64,000 nucleotides of DNA, taken from assembly GCA_964490005.1 (NCBI GenBank), contig CAZBBB010000007.1:1-64000 (forward strand). Reading direction: 5' to 3'. Positions 16,664 to 25,250 of the stretch are shown in pieces. Made by a program: the position numbers and the translations under genes. The stretch's first letter is position 1. Every line of letters starts with the position of its first letter. This DNA comes from CAZBBB01 sp964490005. Its GTDB lineage: Bacteria > Planctomycetota > B15-G4. Under the pieces are notes generated by a model that was given only the letters and a program-made list of their open reading frames with translations, did no database searches and was not told the DNA's origin.

Positions 16664-18352
16664 TCAGTCACGCAGCGCTTCGACGAGCACGCGGCCGTCG
16701 AGGTCGCGCGGGGCGGGGACGCGCGCGAGGTGCGCGAGCGTCGGGGCGAGGTCGAGGGGGGCGGCGGTGGTGCGCAGCACGCCGGGTTGGATGCCTGCGC
16801 CGTAGAGCAGCACCGGGACGTGGCGGTCGTCGGGGTGGTGGCCGCCGTGGTCGGCTTTCACGCCGCGGGGCATGGAGGTGCCGGGGGCGAGGAGGAAGAG
16901 CACGTCGCCGGAGCGGGTGGGGTGCAGGTCGAGGGCGAGCGCGTGGAGGTCGGGGTCGACGGACGGCGCGGAGGTGGAAGACGACGCGATGAGTTGCAGC
17001 TCGGTGTGCGTGGCGGCGTGGCTGACGCCGGGGATCGTGAGGAGCACGTCGACGAGTCCGCGGGCGAGGTCCTCGCGCGCGCGGCCTGAGCCCTCGACGG
17101 CGGCGTGTGCGAGCCAGAGCGACGGGCGGTAGAAGTCGGCGAGCCAGGTGCCGCCGGCGGGCTCGCCGTAGCGCTTCGTCATGCCGGCTTCGATCGCGGC
17201 CACGAACTCGGTGTCGACCATGGCGGTGCCGCCGGTCTGCTCGGCGAGGGGCACGACGCCGTGGTCGCTGCTCAGCGCGAGCGTCCAGCGGCCGGGGCCG
17301 ACGCGCTCGTCGAGCCGCTGCATGAGTCGCGCGAGGCAGCGGTCGACGCCGAGCAGCACGTCGAGCACTTCGCGGCTGTCGGGGCCCCAGGTGTGTCCGG
17401 CGTAGTCGAGGGCCGAGAAGCCGATGGCGAGCAGGTCGGTGCGGCGATCCTGGCCGAGCGACTCGTGCTCCAGTGCGCCGAGCGCGACCTGCAGCACGAG
17501 TTCGTCGGCGCAGGGCGTGTGCGCGACGGCGCCGGAGAGCGCGCGCATGTCGTCGGCCGGGGGCAGTCGGCGCGGGAAGCTCGCGCCGAGCGGCGGGGCG
17601 TCGTCCTCGCCGGGGGCGAGGTCGGGGCCGGTGAGCGCGGCCGCCTCGGCCTCGCCCAGCGCGGGCGTCCAGGCGCGCTCGGCGAGCCGCGCGACGGGGC
17701 CGCGGCGATCGAGCGTCGCGAGCCAGTCGGGCAGCCGCGCGCGCAGCGCGCTCGTCGTGACCCAGGTGCCGCTGTTGCGCTCCATGAACCAGCTGTCGCC
17801 GCCGGCGCGCGCGCCGAGCAGCAGCGCCGAGCGGTCCTTCCACGAGACGCTGACGATGCGCGTCGCGGGGCCCTGCGCGGCGAGCATCCAATCGGCCAGC
17901 GTCGACCGCTCGAGCTGCGCGGCCGAGACGCGCGCGTCGGGCAGGCCCGGCACCGCGCCGACGAGTCGCGCGTCGGGATCGGCGACGCAGTAGACCTTCT
18001 TCTGCGTGTCGACGGCGAGCCAGACGTTCTCGGGCATGCCGGCGCGCGCGGGCAGGCAACCCGTCGCAATCGCCGCGTGCCCCGGGCCCGTCGACGTGGC
18101 CGTGTGCGTGTGCGCCGCGTTCACGAACCAGGCGCCGTCCTCCATCAGGCGCCGCAAGCCGCCCTCGCCGAAAGCCGGCTCGAAGCGCGGCAGGTAGTCC
18201 GAGCGCAACATGTCGACCACGACCAGCACGATGAGACGCGGCGGCTCGTCGGCGCCCGTCGTCTCTGTCTGCGCCGTGGCGCCGGACAGCACCGCCACCG
18301 ACAAGATCCACGCGCGAATCATCCGACGCAGCATCCCGCCGATCGTATCCAT
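16664..18352 (-). CDS. PafA-like alkaline phosphatase family protein
   Basis: 562 residues with a signal peptide (RAWILSVAVLSGATAQ). The fold is the alkaline phosphatase superfamily, PafA/nucleotide-pyrophosphatase branch: metal site VVVDMLRSDYL (D47), nucleophile region TATSTGPGHAA (probably T88), then SALDYAGHTWGPDS, SSDHGVVPL and the C-terminal HGGHHPDDRHVPV ligands. It would hydrolyse phosphate esters outside the cytoplasm. The ATG at 18352 gives the longest product; ATGs at 18334 or 18322 give a more typical signal peptide. The 59 bp upstream separate it from the divergent mannosyltransferase frame. Confidence 0.87.
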   Translation of the reverse strand: MDTIGGMLRRMIRAWILSVAVLSGATAQTETTGADEPPRLIVLVVVDMLRSDYLPRFEPAFGEGGLRRLMEDGAWFVNAAHTHTATSTGPGHAAIATGCLPARAGMPENVWLAVDTQKKVYCVADPDARLVGAVPGLPDARVSAAQLERSTLADWMLAAQGPATRIVSVSWKDRSALLLGARAGGDSWFMERNSGTWVTTSALRARLPDWLATLDRRGPVARLAERAWTPALGEAEAAALTGPDLAPGEDDAPPLGASFPRRLPPADDMRALSGAVAHTPCADELVLQVALGALEHESLGQDRRTDLLAIGFSALDYAGHTWGPDSREVLDVLLGVDRCLARLMQRLDERVGPGRWTLALSSDHGVVPLAEQTGGTAMVDTEFVAAIEAGMTKRYGEPAGGTWLADFYRPSLWLAHAAVEGSGRAREDLARGLVDVLLTIPGVSHAATHTELQLIASSSTSAPSVDPDLHALALDLHPTRSGDVLFLLAPGTSMPRGVKADHGGHHPDDRHVPVLLYGAGIQPGVLRTTAAPLDLAPTLAHLARVPAPRDLDGRVLVEALRD

Positions 18353-18396
18353 TCAGCGCCCGCTCTCCTCTCTCCGGGCCGAGGTGGTGGCCATCG

Positions 18397-18402
18397 TATG
18401 AT
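18397..18402 (+). promoter_or_regulatory. Probable -10 box of the mannosyltransferase frame
   Basis: TATGAT lies 9 nt before the TTG start at 18412, with no Shine-Dalgarno between them. This is another case of a -10-like hexamer immediately upstream of a start codon and suggests a leaderless mRNA. Confidence 0.4.
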
Positions 18403-18411
18403 GCGCGCGCC

Positions 18412-19597
18412 TTGACGAGCCGAGACCTGACCGCGCCGCTCGGAGTCGCCCTGCTGCTCAAGGCGGTGCTCATCGCGCTGCTGCTCGCGGCCGCGGCCCG
18501 CTGGCCGGCGGATCTCTCGCACGTGGGGCCGCGCGAGCCCGGTGCGCCCGAGGCGGTGTGGCAACTCGCGCGCGGCTGGGACAGCCACGCGTATCAGCGC
18601 CTGGCCGCGAACGGCTACGAGAACGCGTTCAGTCGCGCCTTTCCGCCGGGGTATCCGTGGCTGATCGCCGCGGCCGCGCCGCTCTGCGGCGGCACGCAGA
18701 CCGCGGCGCTGCTCGTGGCGAACTTCGGCGCGCTGATCGCGCTGCTGCTCTTCGCGGCGCTCGCGCGGCGCTACGCGACGCGCCTCGGGCGCGGCGACGT
18801 GACTCTGGCGATCCTGATCTTCGCCTGCATGCCCGGCGTGCTGGCCTACGGCAGCGTCGCGTACAGCGAAGGCCCCTTCCTCGCGCTGCTGCTCGGCGCG
18901 TGGCTGGCCTATCTCGCCGCGGAGGGGCCGGCGGCATCGCCGGGAACCGACGCGACCGCGCCGCGCCCCGCTTCGGTGGCCGACGCGCCGCGCTCGCTCC
19001 CGCTGCTCGCCCTCGCCGCGCTGCTCGGCCTCGCCGCGACCTTCGTGCGCAACGCGGCGGTGGTGCTGTTCCTCGCGTGGGGCGCGTGCGAGTTCCGGCG
19101 CGTGATCGTCGCGGACGCCGCGCGCCGCGGCCGCGCGCTGGGCGAAGCCGTCGCGCTGCTGTGGGGCGGCCTGGCCCTGCTGCCGTGGTTCGCCTGGCAA
19201 TACGGCGCCCACGATCTGGCCGGCGCGCAGCGCGAGGGTGTTCGGCATGGAGTTCTCCTTCCTCGGCGGCCTGCCCTCGCTGCTGCGTCTCGGCACTGCG
19301 CCCGAGTACATCGTGCAGATCCTGTTCTCGCTGCCGCTCGTCGGGCTGCTCATCGGGCGGCTGCTGCGCGTCGACGCGCGCCTCGCGCTGCTGGCGCTGC
19401 TGCTCGCCGTGCTCTCGCTCTCCTACACCGGCATCGCCGCGCAGTCGGCGGGCCGCTACCTGTGGAGCATCGGCCCGCTCGCTCTCGGCGCGCTGCTCAT
19501 CACCGACCGCGCGCTGGGCTACGCGCTCGCGGCGTTCCTCTTTCTGCTCTCGCTGCAGGCCGGCATCGGCCACGTCCTCGGAACTTCGATGCTGTGA
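18412..19597 (+). pseudogene. PIG-V-like mannosyltransferase, split by a frameshift
   Basis: The first part (18412 to about 19236) encodes a multi-pass membrane protein with RGWDSHAYQRLAANGY and AFPPGYPWLI, typical of PIG-V-type lipid-linked mannosyltransferases. After residue 275 the frame loses membrane character, and the homologous hydrophobic sequence (VFGMEFSFLGG, then FSLPLVGLLIGRLL) continues in the next frame to a TGA at 19597. Removing one G from the GGG at 19236-19238 restores one frame of about 394 residues. This is either a real inactivating insertion or a sequencing error in a G-run. The start is a TTG; no ATG or GTG is in frame. Confidence 0.75.
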
Positions 19598-19641
19598 GCT
19601 TTGCGTTCCGACCACCACCTCGCCACACGACGCGAATCGCG

Positions 19642-19799
19642 GGGCGCGCGGTGCGGGGGTGGTCCGCCGCGAGTTAGCGGAGGCGGAGGGCGCTGCTGCC
19701 CGGAGAGTGTTGTGCGCTGGGAGTGCGTCGGGGGCAGCAGCGCCCGCAGCCGGAGCGTGTCTGAGCGCCGGACCACCCCCGCACCGCGCGCCCTGAGCG
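19642..19799. repeat. Large nested palindrome between convergent genes
   Basis: The 215-bp gap between the mannosyltransferase stop and the phosphatase stop holds a nested inverted repeat. Outer arms of 25 bp (19642-19666 and 19769-19793) are perfectly complementary. Inner 13-bp arms (GGGCGCTGCTGCC at 19688-19700, complement at 19733-19745) are also perfect around a 32-nt loop. Between the arms a small CCGC/GCGG hairpin occurs on the left. GCGCCCTGAGCG (19788-19799) overlaps the right edge and matches the motif bordering the 14.2 kb palindrome. There is no T-run, so it is not a simple terminator. Confidence 0.8.
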
Positions 19800-19812
19800 C
19801 CTTCCGCCGCCC

Positions 19813-20484
19813 TCAACTCCCGAGCAGTTGCTGCTGACTCAGCGCCTCGGGCGCCGCGACGATCGTCGTGCCGCCATCGGCCGCGACGGTCAACTCGACG
19901 ACGCCGAGCGTCGGCACGAAGTGGCGCATCGATTCGGCCGGGCTCCAGCCGGCGGCGCGGGCCATGAGGACGCGCACGACGTGGGCATGCGCGACGATGA
20001 TCAGCAGCGGGGGACTCGCCGCGGTGCCGGCGCCCGCGCCGGCGCGTCGCAACTCGCCGAGCAGGTTCGCGAAGGCGCGCTCCACGCGCGCGACGAGCTG
20101 GCTCTCGCGCTCGCCGCCCGGCGCCGCGTGGCCCTCGGGATCCTCCGCGTAGCGCGCGATGCGGCCCGGCGACTCGCGCTCGATGTCGGCCTTGGCGCGG
20201 CCGGCCCAGGCGCCGCGATCGAGTTCGCGCAGATCGGCGTCGGGCAGCAGCGGGCAGCCGGCCGCGCTCGCGATGGCCGCCGCCAGCGTGTGCGCGCGGG
20301 CCAGCGGCGAGCAGCCGACGAGCGTCGGCTTGCGCCCGGCGAGTCGCGGCGCCAGCTCGAGGCTCTGTATCAGGCCCCGCTCGGAGAGCGGGACGTCCAT
20401 GCAGCCGTAGAAGGTGCCTCGATGCGGCGCCGCGACTTCGCCGTGGCGGACCAGCAGGACGGTGGCCGGCGCCTCAGAGCGCAG
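19813..20484 (-). CDS. Histidine phosphatase (phosphoglycerate mutase-like), probable CTG start
   Basis: 223 residues if started at the CTG at 20484. The catalytic VRHGE motif is at 20437-20451, upstream of the only ATG in the frame (20400). No ATG, GTG or TTG lies between the motif and the upstream in-frame stop (20530-20532). CTG at 20484 has AAGGA 8 nt upstream and overlaps the ahpC stop by 11 bp, so it is the best start. The second catalytic His is in IIVAHAHVVRVL, and ELDRGAWAGR matches the family. Substrate could be a phosphosugar or an alpha-ribazole-type phosphate; I cannot tell which. Confidence 0.75.
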   Translation of the reverse strand: MRSEAPATVLLVRHGEVAAPHRGTFYGCMDVPLSERGLIQSLELAPRLAGRKPTLVGCSPLARAHTLAAAIASAAGCPLLPDADLRELDRGAWAGRAKADIERESPGRIARYAEDPEGHAAPGGERESQLVARVERAFANLLGELRRAGAGAGTAASPPLLIIVAHAHVVRVLMARAAGWSPAESMRHFVPTLGVVELTVAADGGTTIVAAPEALSQQQLLGS

Positions 20485-21124
20485 CCGCGTGGTCCTTGAG
20501 GTAGGTGGCCACGCCCGCGGCCGTGGGCTTCATGCCCGCCTTGCCGGAGGACCAGTTGGCCGGGCAGACCTCGCCGTTCTTGGTGTGGAAGTCGAGCGCG
20601 TCGACCATGCGCAGCATCTCGTCGATGTTGCGGCCGAGCGGCAGGTCGTTGACGACCTGGTGGCGCACGACGCCGTTCTCGTCGATCAGGAAGCTGCCGC
20701 GCAGGGCGACGCCGCCGCCCAGCTCGCAGCGCGTGTTGCCGTCCTTGTCGGTGAAGCAGGCGTTGCCGAGCAGCACGTCGTACTTGGCCGCGATGGTCTT
20801 GTTGAGGTCGGCGACGAGCGGGTAGCCCAGCTTGCCGATGCCGCCCTGCTCGACCTTGGTGTTGCTCCACGCCAGGTGCGTGAAGTGGCTGTCGACCGAG
20901 CAGCCCACGACCTGCGTGCCGCGCTTCTCGAACTCCTTGATGCGGTTGTGGAAGGCCAGCAGCTCGGAGGGGCACACGAAGGTGAAGTCGAGCGGATAGA
21001 AGAACAGCACGACCTTCTTCTTGCCCTTGTAGTCGCTGAGCTTGAAGTCGGCCTTGAAGCTGCCGTCGGGCATGAGCGCCGTGGCGGTGAAGTCGGGGGC
21101 GGGCTTGGTGACGAGAACGGCCAT
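20474..21124 (-). CDS. ahpC: Typical 2-Cys peroxiredoxin (AhpC/Prx type)
   Basis: 216 residues. It reduces H2O2 and organic peroxides in the cytoplasm. Peroxidatic Cys51 sits in DFTFVCPSE, resolving Cys187 in GEVCPANW, and the substrate-binding R142 in ALRGSFLID. Length and order are typical. No AhpF is present nearby, so the reductant is probably a thioredoxin system encoded elsewhere. It lies 79 bp downstream of bacterioferritin on the same strand and overlaps the phosphatase start, giving an oxidative-stress/iron group. Confidence 0.94.
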   Translation of the reverse strand: MAVLVTKPAPDFTATALMPDGSFKADFKLSDYKGKKKVVLFFYPLDFTFVCPSELLAFHNRIKEFEKRGTQVVGCSVDSHFTHLAWSNTKVEQGGIGKLGYPLVADLNKTIAAKYDVLLGNACFTDKDGNTRCELGGGVALRGSFLIDENGVVRHQVVNDLPLGRNIDEMLRMVDALDFHTKNGEVCPANWSSGKAGMKPTAAGVATYLKDHAAAL

Positions 21125-21203
21125 CGGAAACTCCTCGTGGGTCGTTGGATGCGTGGGGGAAAGGGTGCGGTGGGGGCTGGGCGCTTTGCGCGCCCCGGAA
21201 CGC

Positions 21204-21689
21204 TCAGTCGGCCTTGGCGTCGCCGTACTGCTGGTGCGCGAGCCAGTGTTCGATGCCGATGCGCTCGATCTTGGCGAGCTGCGTCTCGATCCAGTCGATG
21301 TGCTGCTCCTCGTTCACGAGGATGTGCTCGAACAGCTCGCGCGTGCCGTGGTCGTTGTGCGCCATGGCGGTCGCGATGCCGGCGCGCAGATGCTCGAGCG
21401 CGCGCAGCTCGAGACCGAGGTCGGCCTCGAGCATGCCCTTGGCGTCGGCGCCGACCTTGATCTTCTCGTAGCGCATCATGTTCGGCGCGCCGTCGAGGTA
21501 GAGCATGCGGTCGATGACCTGGTCGGCGTGGCGCATCTCGTCGAGCGACTCGTTCCACTCGAACTTCGCCAGGCGCTCGAAGCCCCAGTTCTTGGCCATC
21601 TTCGAATGGATGAAGTACTGGTTGATGCCGGTCAGCTCCATCGTGAGCACGACCTGCAGCGCGTCGAGGATCTCTTTGTGGCCCTTCAC
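21204..21689 (-). CDS. bfr: Bacterioferritin
   Basis: 161 residues; stores iron as ferric mineral in a 24-mer cage. With the GTG at 21689 as residue 1, the ferroxidase ligands fall exactly at E18, E51, H54, E94, E127 and H130, and the haem ligand at M52 (ESLDEMRHAD), the numbering of E. coli Bfr. AAGAGG lies 6 nt upstream of that GTG. The frame is open to 21725 but those extra codons lack a ribosome binding site. It is followed by the peroxiredoxin, fitting joint control of iron and peroxide. Confidence 0.95.
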   Translation of the reverse strand: MKGHKEILDALQVVLTMELTGINQYFIHSKMAKNWGFERLAKFEWNESLDEMRHADQVIDRMLYLDGAPNMMRYEKIKVGADAKGMLEADLGLELRALEHLRAGIATAMAHNDHGTRELFEHILVNEEQHIDWIETQLAKIERIGIEHWLAHQQYGDAKAD

Positions 21690-21887
21690 GATGTGCCTCT
21701 TGCCGGGGGCGGGCGTCGAACGCACCTGAATAACACGCGGGCCGCGCGACGCGCCACCGCGGGGCGGCCCGCGCGCGGCCGTTCATGACGCGAGGGCGCC
21801 GAGTCCGCGGGCCACTCGCGTGGCCGGGGCCTCGACGCCCTCGCACACGACGCCTCCGTCAGGAGGTCGTCGTCGACAAGCCGGAAC

Positions 21888-22133
21888 TCAGTTGGTCGCG
21901 CCGGTCGACGGGCACTCCTTGGCCGTCTCGCTGCACTCGGTCTTGGCCTTCTCCGAGCACTCCTTGGCGGCGGCCTCGCAGGCGGCCTTCTTCTCGGCGC
22001 TGCACTCGGTGGCGCAGTTCTTGGCGTTGGCGTCGAAGCCGACCGAGGCCTCGTCGGCCGTCGTGGCCGTGCTGCCGCAGGCGACGAGACCGAAGGCGAG
22101 GATGGCCGAGCTGAGGATGTTGCGGGTACGCAT
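21888..22133 (-). CDS. Small Cys-striped lipoprotein
   Basis: 81 residues. A lipobox (LVAC, Cys19) follows a short basic and hydrophobic signal. The mature part is a predicted amphipathic helix rich in Ala, Lys and Glu, with Cys at 40, 44, 52, 59, 67 and 74. The 8/7/8/7 spacing places the last five Cys on one face of a helix. No family is recognised. Disulfide-linked helices or metal binding are both plausible. It lies upstream of bfr and ahpC on the same strand. A TAGAAT hexamer near 22170-22175 is a possible -10. Confidence 0.7.
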   Translation of the reverse strand: MRTRNILSSAILAFGLVACGSTATTADEASVGFDANAKNCATECSAEKKAACEAAAKECSEKAKTECSETAKECPSTGATN

Positions 22134-22294
22134 GGATCAGGAACTCCGGACAGGGGGATGGTGCCCGGCGATTCTAGCAAAACCCTGCGGGTGCCGGGCC
22201 GGGGGACCGCGTGGAGGGCCGACTGACGGATCGCGCCGGAGGGCCGTTGGATGGCAAGGTGGCGCGCGTCACCGCCCCGTCCCGGGACCGATCC

Positions 22295-23560
22295 ATGTCC
22301 GATGCCTCGCCTCGCGCCCCGGGAGGCGGTCCGCGACGGCGCGCCGACGAGCGCTCGCCGCTCGGCGCGCACTGGGGCCTCGACCCCGACATCACCTTCC
22401 TGAACCACGGCTCGTACGGGGCCTGCCCGCTCGTCGTGCGGCAGGCGCAGCAGCGCTGGCGCGACCGGCTCGAGGCCGAGCCCGTCGACTTCATGCAGCG
22501 GCAGCTCGAGCCCGCGCTCGAGCGGGCCCGGCAGGCGCTGGCGGACTTCGTCGGGGCCGACGCCGAGGACCTGGTGTTCGTCCCCAACGCGACCACCGGC
22601 GTGAGCACCGTGCTCGCGAGCCTGCCGCTGCAGTCCGGCGACGAGCTGCTCGTCACCGACCACGCCTACAACGCCTGCCGCAACGCGCTCGATGTCGCGG
22701 CGCGGCGGCACGGCGCGCGCGTCGTCGTGGCGCGCGTGCCCTTCCCGCTCGCGAGCCTCGAGCAGGTCGACGAGGCCGTGCTTTCGGCCGCCGGCCGCCG
22801 CACGCGCCTGGTGCTGCTCGACGCGGTGACGAGCCCGACCGGCCTCGTGCTGCCCGTGGCGCGGCTCGTCGCGGCGCTCGCCGAGCGCGGCATCGACACG
22901 CTCGTCGACGCGGCGCACGCGCCCGGAATGCTGCCGCTCGACCTGCGCGCGCTGGGGGCCGCGTACGTCACGGGCAACGCGCACAAGTGGCTGTGCACGC
23001 CGAAGGGCAGCGCCTTCCTGCACGTGCGGCGCGACCGGCAGGCGGCCCTCGCGCCGCTCGTGACCAGCCACGGCCACAACTCGCCGCGCCGCGACCGCTC
23101 GCGCTTCCAGCTCGAGTTCTCGTGGGGAGGCACCGACGACCCCTCGCCGTATCTGTGCCTGCCCGACGCGCTCGAGTTCATGGGCGGACTGTTCCCCGGC
23201 GGCTGGCCCGAACTGCGGGCGCGCAACCGGGCCCTGGCCTTGCAGGCGCGGGCGACGCTCTGCGCCGCGCTCGGCACCGCGCCCGCCGCGCCCGAGGAGG
23301 CGATCGGCGCGCTCGCGACCGTGGTCCTGCCCGAGGGCGGCCCCCCGCGGCCCGCGCCCGGCCAGCGTGACGTCCTGCACGACCGGCTGTTCGAGACGCA
23401 CCGCATCGAAGTGCCGGTGATGCACTTTCCCGGGTCAAGCCTGCGCCTGCTGCGCGTTTCGGCCCAGGCCTACAACGCGCCGGCCGAATACGAACGGCTC
23501 GCGGCGGCCCTCTCGGCCGAGTGGGGAAGCGGGCTCCCCGGAGCGCCCGCCAGGCGGTAG
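22295..23560 (+). CDS. Class V aminotransferase, isopenicillin-N-epimerase-like
   Basis: 421 residues, PLP-dependent fold I. N-terminal FLNHGSYGACP is characteristic of the isopenicillin N epimerase-like/cysteine desulfurase branch. The PLP aspartate is in DTLVDAAHAPGM and the Schiff-base Lys in TGNAHKWLCTPKG. Homologs include epimerases, ergothioneine EgtE-type lyases and uncharacterised enzymes, so the substrate is unknown; no beta-lactam or ergothioneine genes are nearby. The ATG at 22295 has GGGA 8-11 nt upstream; in-frame GTGs from 22211 encode an unlikely extension. Confidence 0.85.
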   Translation: MSDASPRAPGGGPRRRADERSPLGAHWGLDPDITFLNHGSYGACPLVVRQAQQRWRDRLEAEPVDFMQRQLEPALERARQALADFVGADAEDLVFVPNATTGVSTVLASLPLQSGDELLVTDHAYNACRNALDVAARRHGARVVVARVPFPLASLEQVDEAVLSAAGRRTRLVLLDAVTSPTGLVLPVARLVAALAERGIDTLVDAAHAPGMLPLDLRALGAAYVTGNAHKWLCTPKGSAFLHVRRDRQAALAPLVTSHGHNSPRRDRSRFQLEFSWGGTDDPSPYLCLPDALEFMGGLFPGGWPELRARNRALALQARATLCAALGTAPAAPEEAIGALATVVLPEGGPPRPAPGQRDVLHDRLFETHRIEVPVMHFPGSSLRLLRVSAQAYNAPAEYERLAAALSAEWGSGLPGAPARR

Positions 23561-23593
23561 ATTGCACCGCGCTCCCGCCGGGCCTCTCTCGGC

Positions 23594-24388
23594 GTGCATC
23601 CGACGTCCGGTCGGGGGCAGACGCCAGTCCAGACCCGACCCCTGCGACCGGCGGAGGCGCACCGCGACGTGGACCCGTCCGCGCTGAGGCATCGTCTGCA
23701 GTCCCTGCCCGAGGCGTCGAGCCTGCGGCATCTGCCGCACTTCGACGCGCGCGACGACGCGCACCTCGAGGAGGCGGCGGCCTTCCTCATCGAGCGCTTC
23801 CGCGCGACCAACGACGCCGAGGCGCTCGCGCTGCTGTTCGAACTGAGCCACGAGCGACTGCACCGCATCGCGCGGCAGGTCACGCGGCAGCTCGCCGTGG
23901 CGCTCGACCCCGACGACCTGGTCGCGGGCTTCATGGCGCGGCTGTTCGTCGACGTGCGCCGCCCGCTTCCGACGGTGCGCCGCTTCCTCGGGCTGGCGCA
24001 CACGGCGATGCGCAACGACGCGCGCAACCAGTTGCGCGCCGCCTCGCGCGCCTTCAAGCGCGGCCTGGCCTGGCACGCCCTGCAGATCGCGCCCGACGAT
24101 CCGGCGCGCGCTCTCGACGAGCGCGAGCGCGCGGCGGCCTGCGCCCGCATCGGCGCGACGGTCGCGGCGGTCGTCCAGGGCTGCTTCCACGGCCTGGCCG
24201 CGCGCGACCGGCGCATCCTGCTGCTGCGCGAGGTCGAGTCGCTGAGCTACGAAGATCTGTCCCGCGAGATGGGCCTGCCGGCCAACCAGGTCGGCACCGT
24301 GCTCAAGCGGGCCAGGGACCGACTGCTGCGCCGCGTGGCGCAGACGCTCGCGGCCGGTGGCGCCGCGTCGAAGGAGGACGGAGCATGA
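23594..24388 (+). CDS. RNA polymerase sigma factor, ECF-like
   Basis: Up to 264 residues. Region 2 is visible around LHRIARQVTRQL, DPDDLVAGFMARLF and RRFLGLAHTAMRNDARN. Region 4 ends in a helix-turn-helix (LSYEDLSREMGLPANQVGTVLKRARDRL). The start is uncertain: GTG at 23594 has no ribosome binding site, whereas an in-frame GTG at 23669 has GGAGG about 11 nt upstream and would give 239 residues. The stop overlaps the next ATG as ATGA. A helical repeat protein and a Gly-rich exported protein follow, so the trio may be a self-contained regulatory unit. No classical anti-sigma domain is seen. Confidence 0.85.
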   Translation: MHPTSGRGQTPVQTRPLRPAEAHRDVDPSALRHRLQSLPEASSLRHLPHFDARDDAHLEEAAAFLIERFRATNDAEALALLFELSHERLHRIARQVTRQLAVALDPDDLVAGFMARLFVDVRRPLPTVRRFLGLAHTAMRNDARNQLRAASRAFKRGLAWHALQIAPDDPARALDERERAAACARIGATVAAVVQGCFHGLAARDRRILLLREVESLSYEDLSREMGLPANQVGTVLKRARDRLLRRVAQTLAAGGAASKEDGA

Positions 24389-25248
24389 ACGACCGACCGC
24401 TCGACCCCGCGCTGCGCCCCGAGCGGCGCTTTCTGCCCGAGGCGCTCGGCTACCTCTCGGGCGAGGGCCGTCGCCACGACGCCGAACAGCTGCTGGCGCG
24501 CCTGCGCGAACGCTTCCGGCACGAGGGCCGCCTCAAGCTGGCCGACCTGCTCTACGAGATGGCCAAGGCCTGCCTCACGTCGCTCCCCGACTTCTCGGTG
24601 CGCACGCTGCTGCGCGAGGTGCCGCGCGCGCCCGAGGTCATCGCCGGCGAGCTGTCGACGCTGGGCGAGTGCCTGGCGAGCGTGGACGCCCCGGCCGAGC
24701 TCGGGCGCGTGGCGCGCCGGCGCCCGGAGGCCGACGCGGCGCTCGCCGATGCCCGCAAGTGTCTCGACGCCCTCGGCGCGCTCGAGCGCGACTCGGGCCG
24801 TCGACAGCTGGCGCTCGCGCTGCTCGCGATCCACGCCGGGCGCCCCGACGACGCCGAGCCGCTGCTGCGCGAGCTGCTCGAGCGCGCCGCCGAGAGCGAC
24901 GAGATCCGGCGCATCGCCGAGGTGAACCTGGCCTTCTCGCTCGTGCGGCAGGGGCGCTACCAGCCGGCGCTGGCCGTGGCCGAATCGGCGCGCGAGAAGT
25001 CGCCCGACGACCCGGTCCCGCTCTTCAACCTGCTCGCGGCCGCCGCCGAACTGCACGATCTGGCGCGCTTCGAGCAGGGCGTCGAGCGGCTGCGCGCGCT
25101 GTATCTGCGGACGCGCGCGCCGCTGATCCTCAACTGGATCGAGCACGACCTGCCGATGCTGTGCCGCGTGGCCGGCGTCGACGGCGCGCGGGCGCAGCGG
25201 CTCACGACGTGGCGCGGCGAGACCTCCGAGACCGGAGGGAGCAACTGA
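24385..25248 (+). CDS. Helical (TPR-like) protein coupled to the sigma factor
   Basis: 287 residues, soluble, almost all alpha-helical. Several segments look TPR-like (LALLAIHAGRPDDAEPLLRE, AFSLVRQGRYQPALAVAESA). A conserved-looking LNWIEHDLPMLCRV block lies near the C-terminus. It begins in the stop codon of the sigma gene (ATGA) with GGAGGACGG upstream, so the two are translationally coupled. Such a position suits a sigma-factor regulator, but no zinc-binding or membrane anti-sigma signature is present; that role is inference only. Confidence 0.7.
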   Translation: MNDRPLDPALRPERRFLPEALGYLSGEGRRHDAEQLLARLRERFRHEGRLKLADLLYEMAKACLTSLPDFSVRTLLREVPRAPEVIAGELSTLGECLASVDAPAELGRVARRRPEADAALADARKCLDALGALERDSGRRQLALALLAIHAGRPDDAEPLLRELLERAAESDEIRRIAEVNLAFSLVRQGRYQPALAVAESAREKSPDDPVPLFNLLAAAAELHDLARFEQGVERLRALYLRTRAPLILNWIEHDLPMLCRVAGVDGARAQRLTTWRGETSETGGSN

Positions 25249-25250
25249 TC

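Noticed and set aside
19667..19687. GTTAGCG inside the 19.7 kb palindrome as an integron attC-like site
   Set aside because: It does not match GTTRRRY at the required position, lacks the paired RYYYAAC core, and no integrase or cassette array is nearby.
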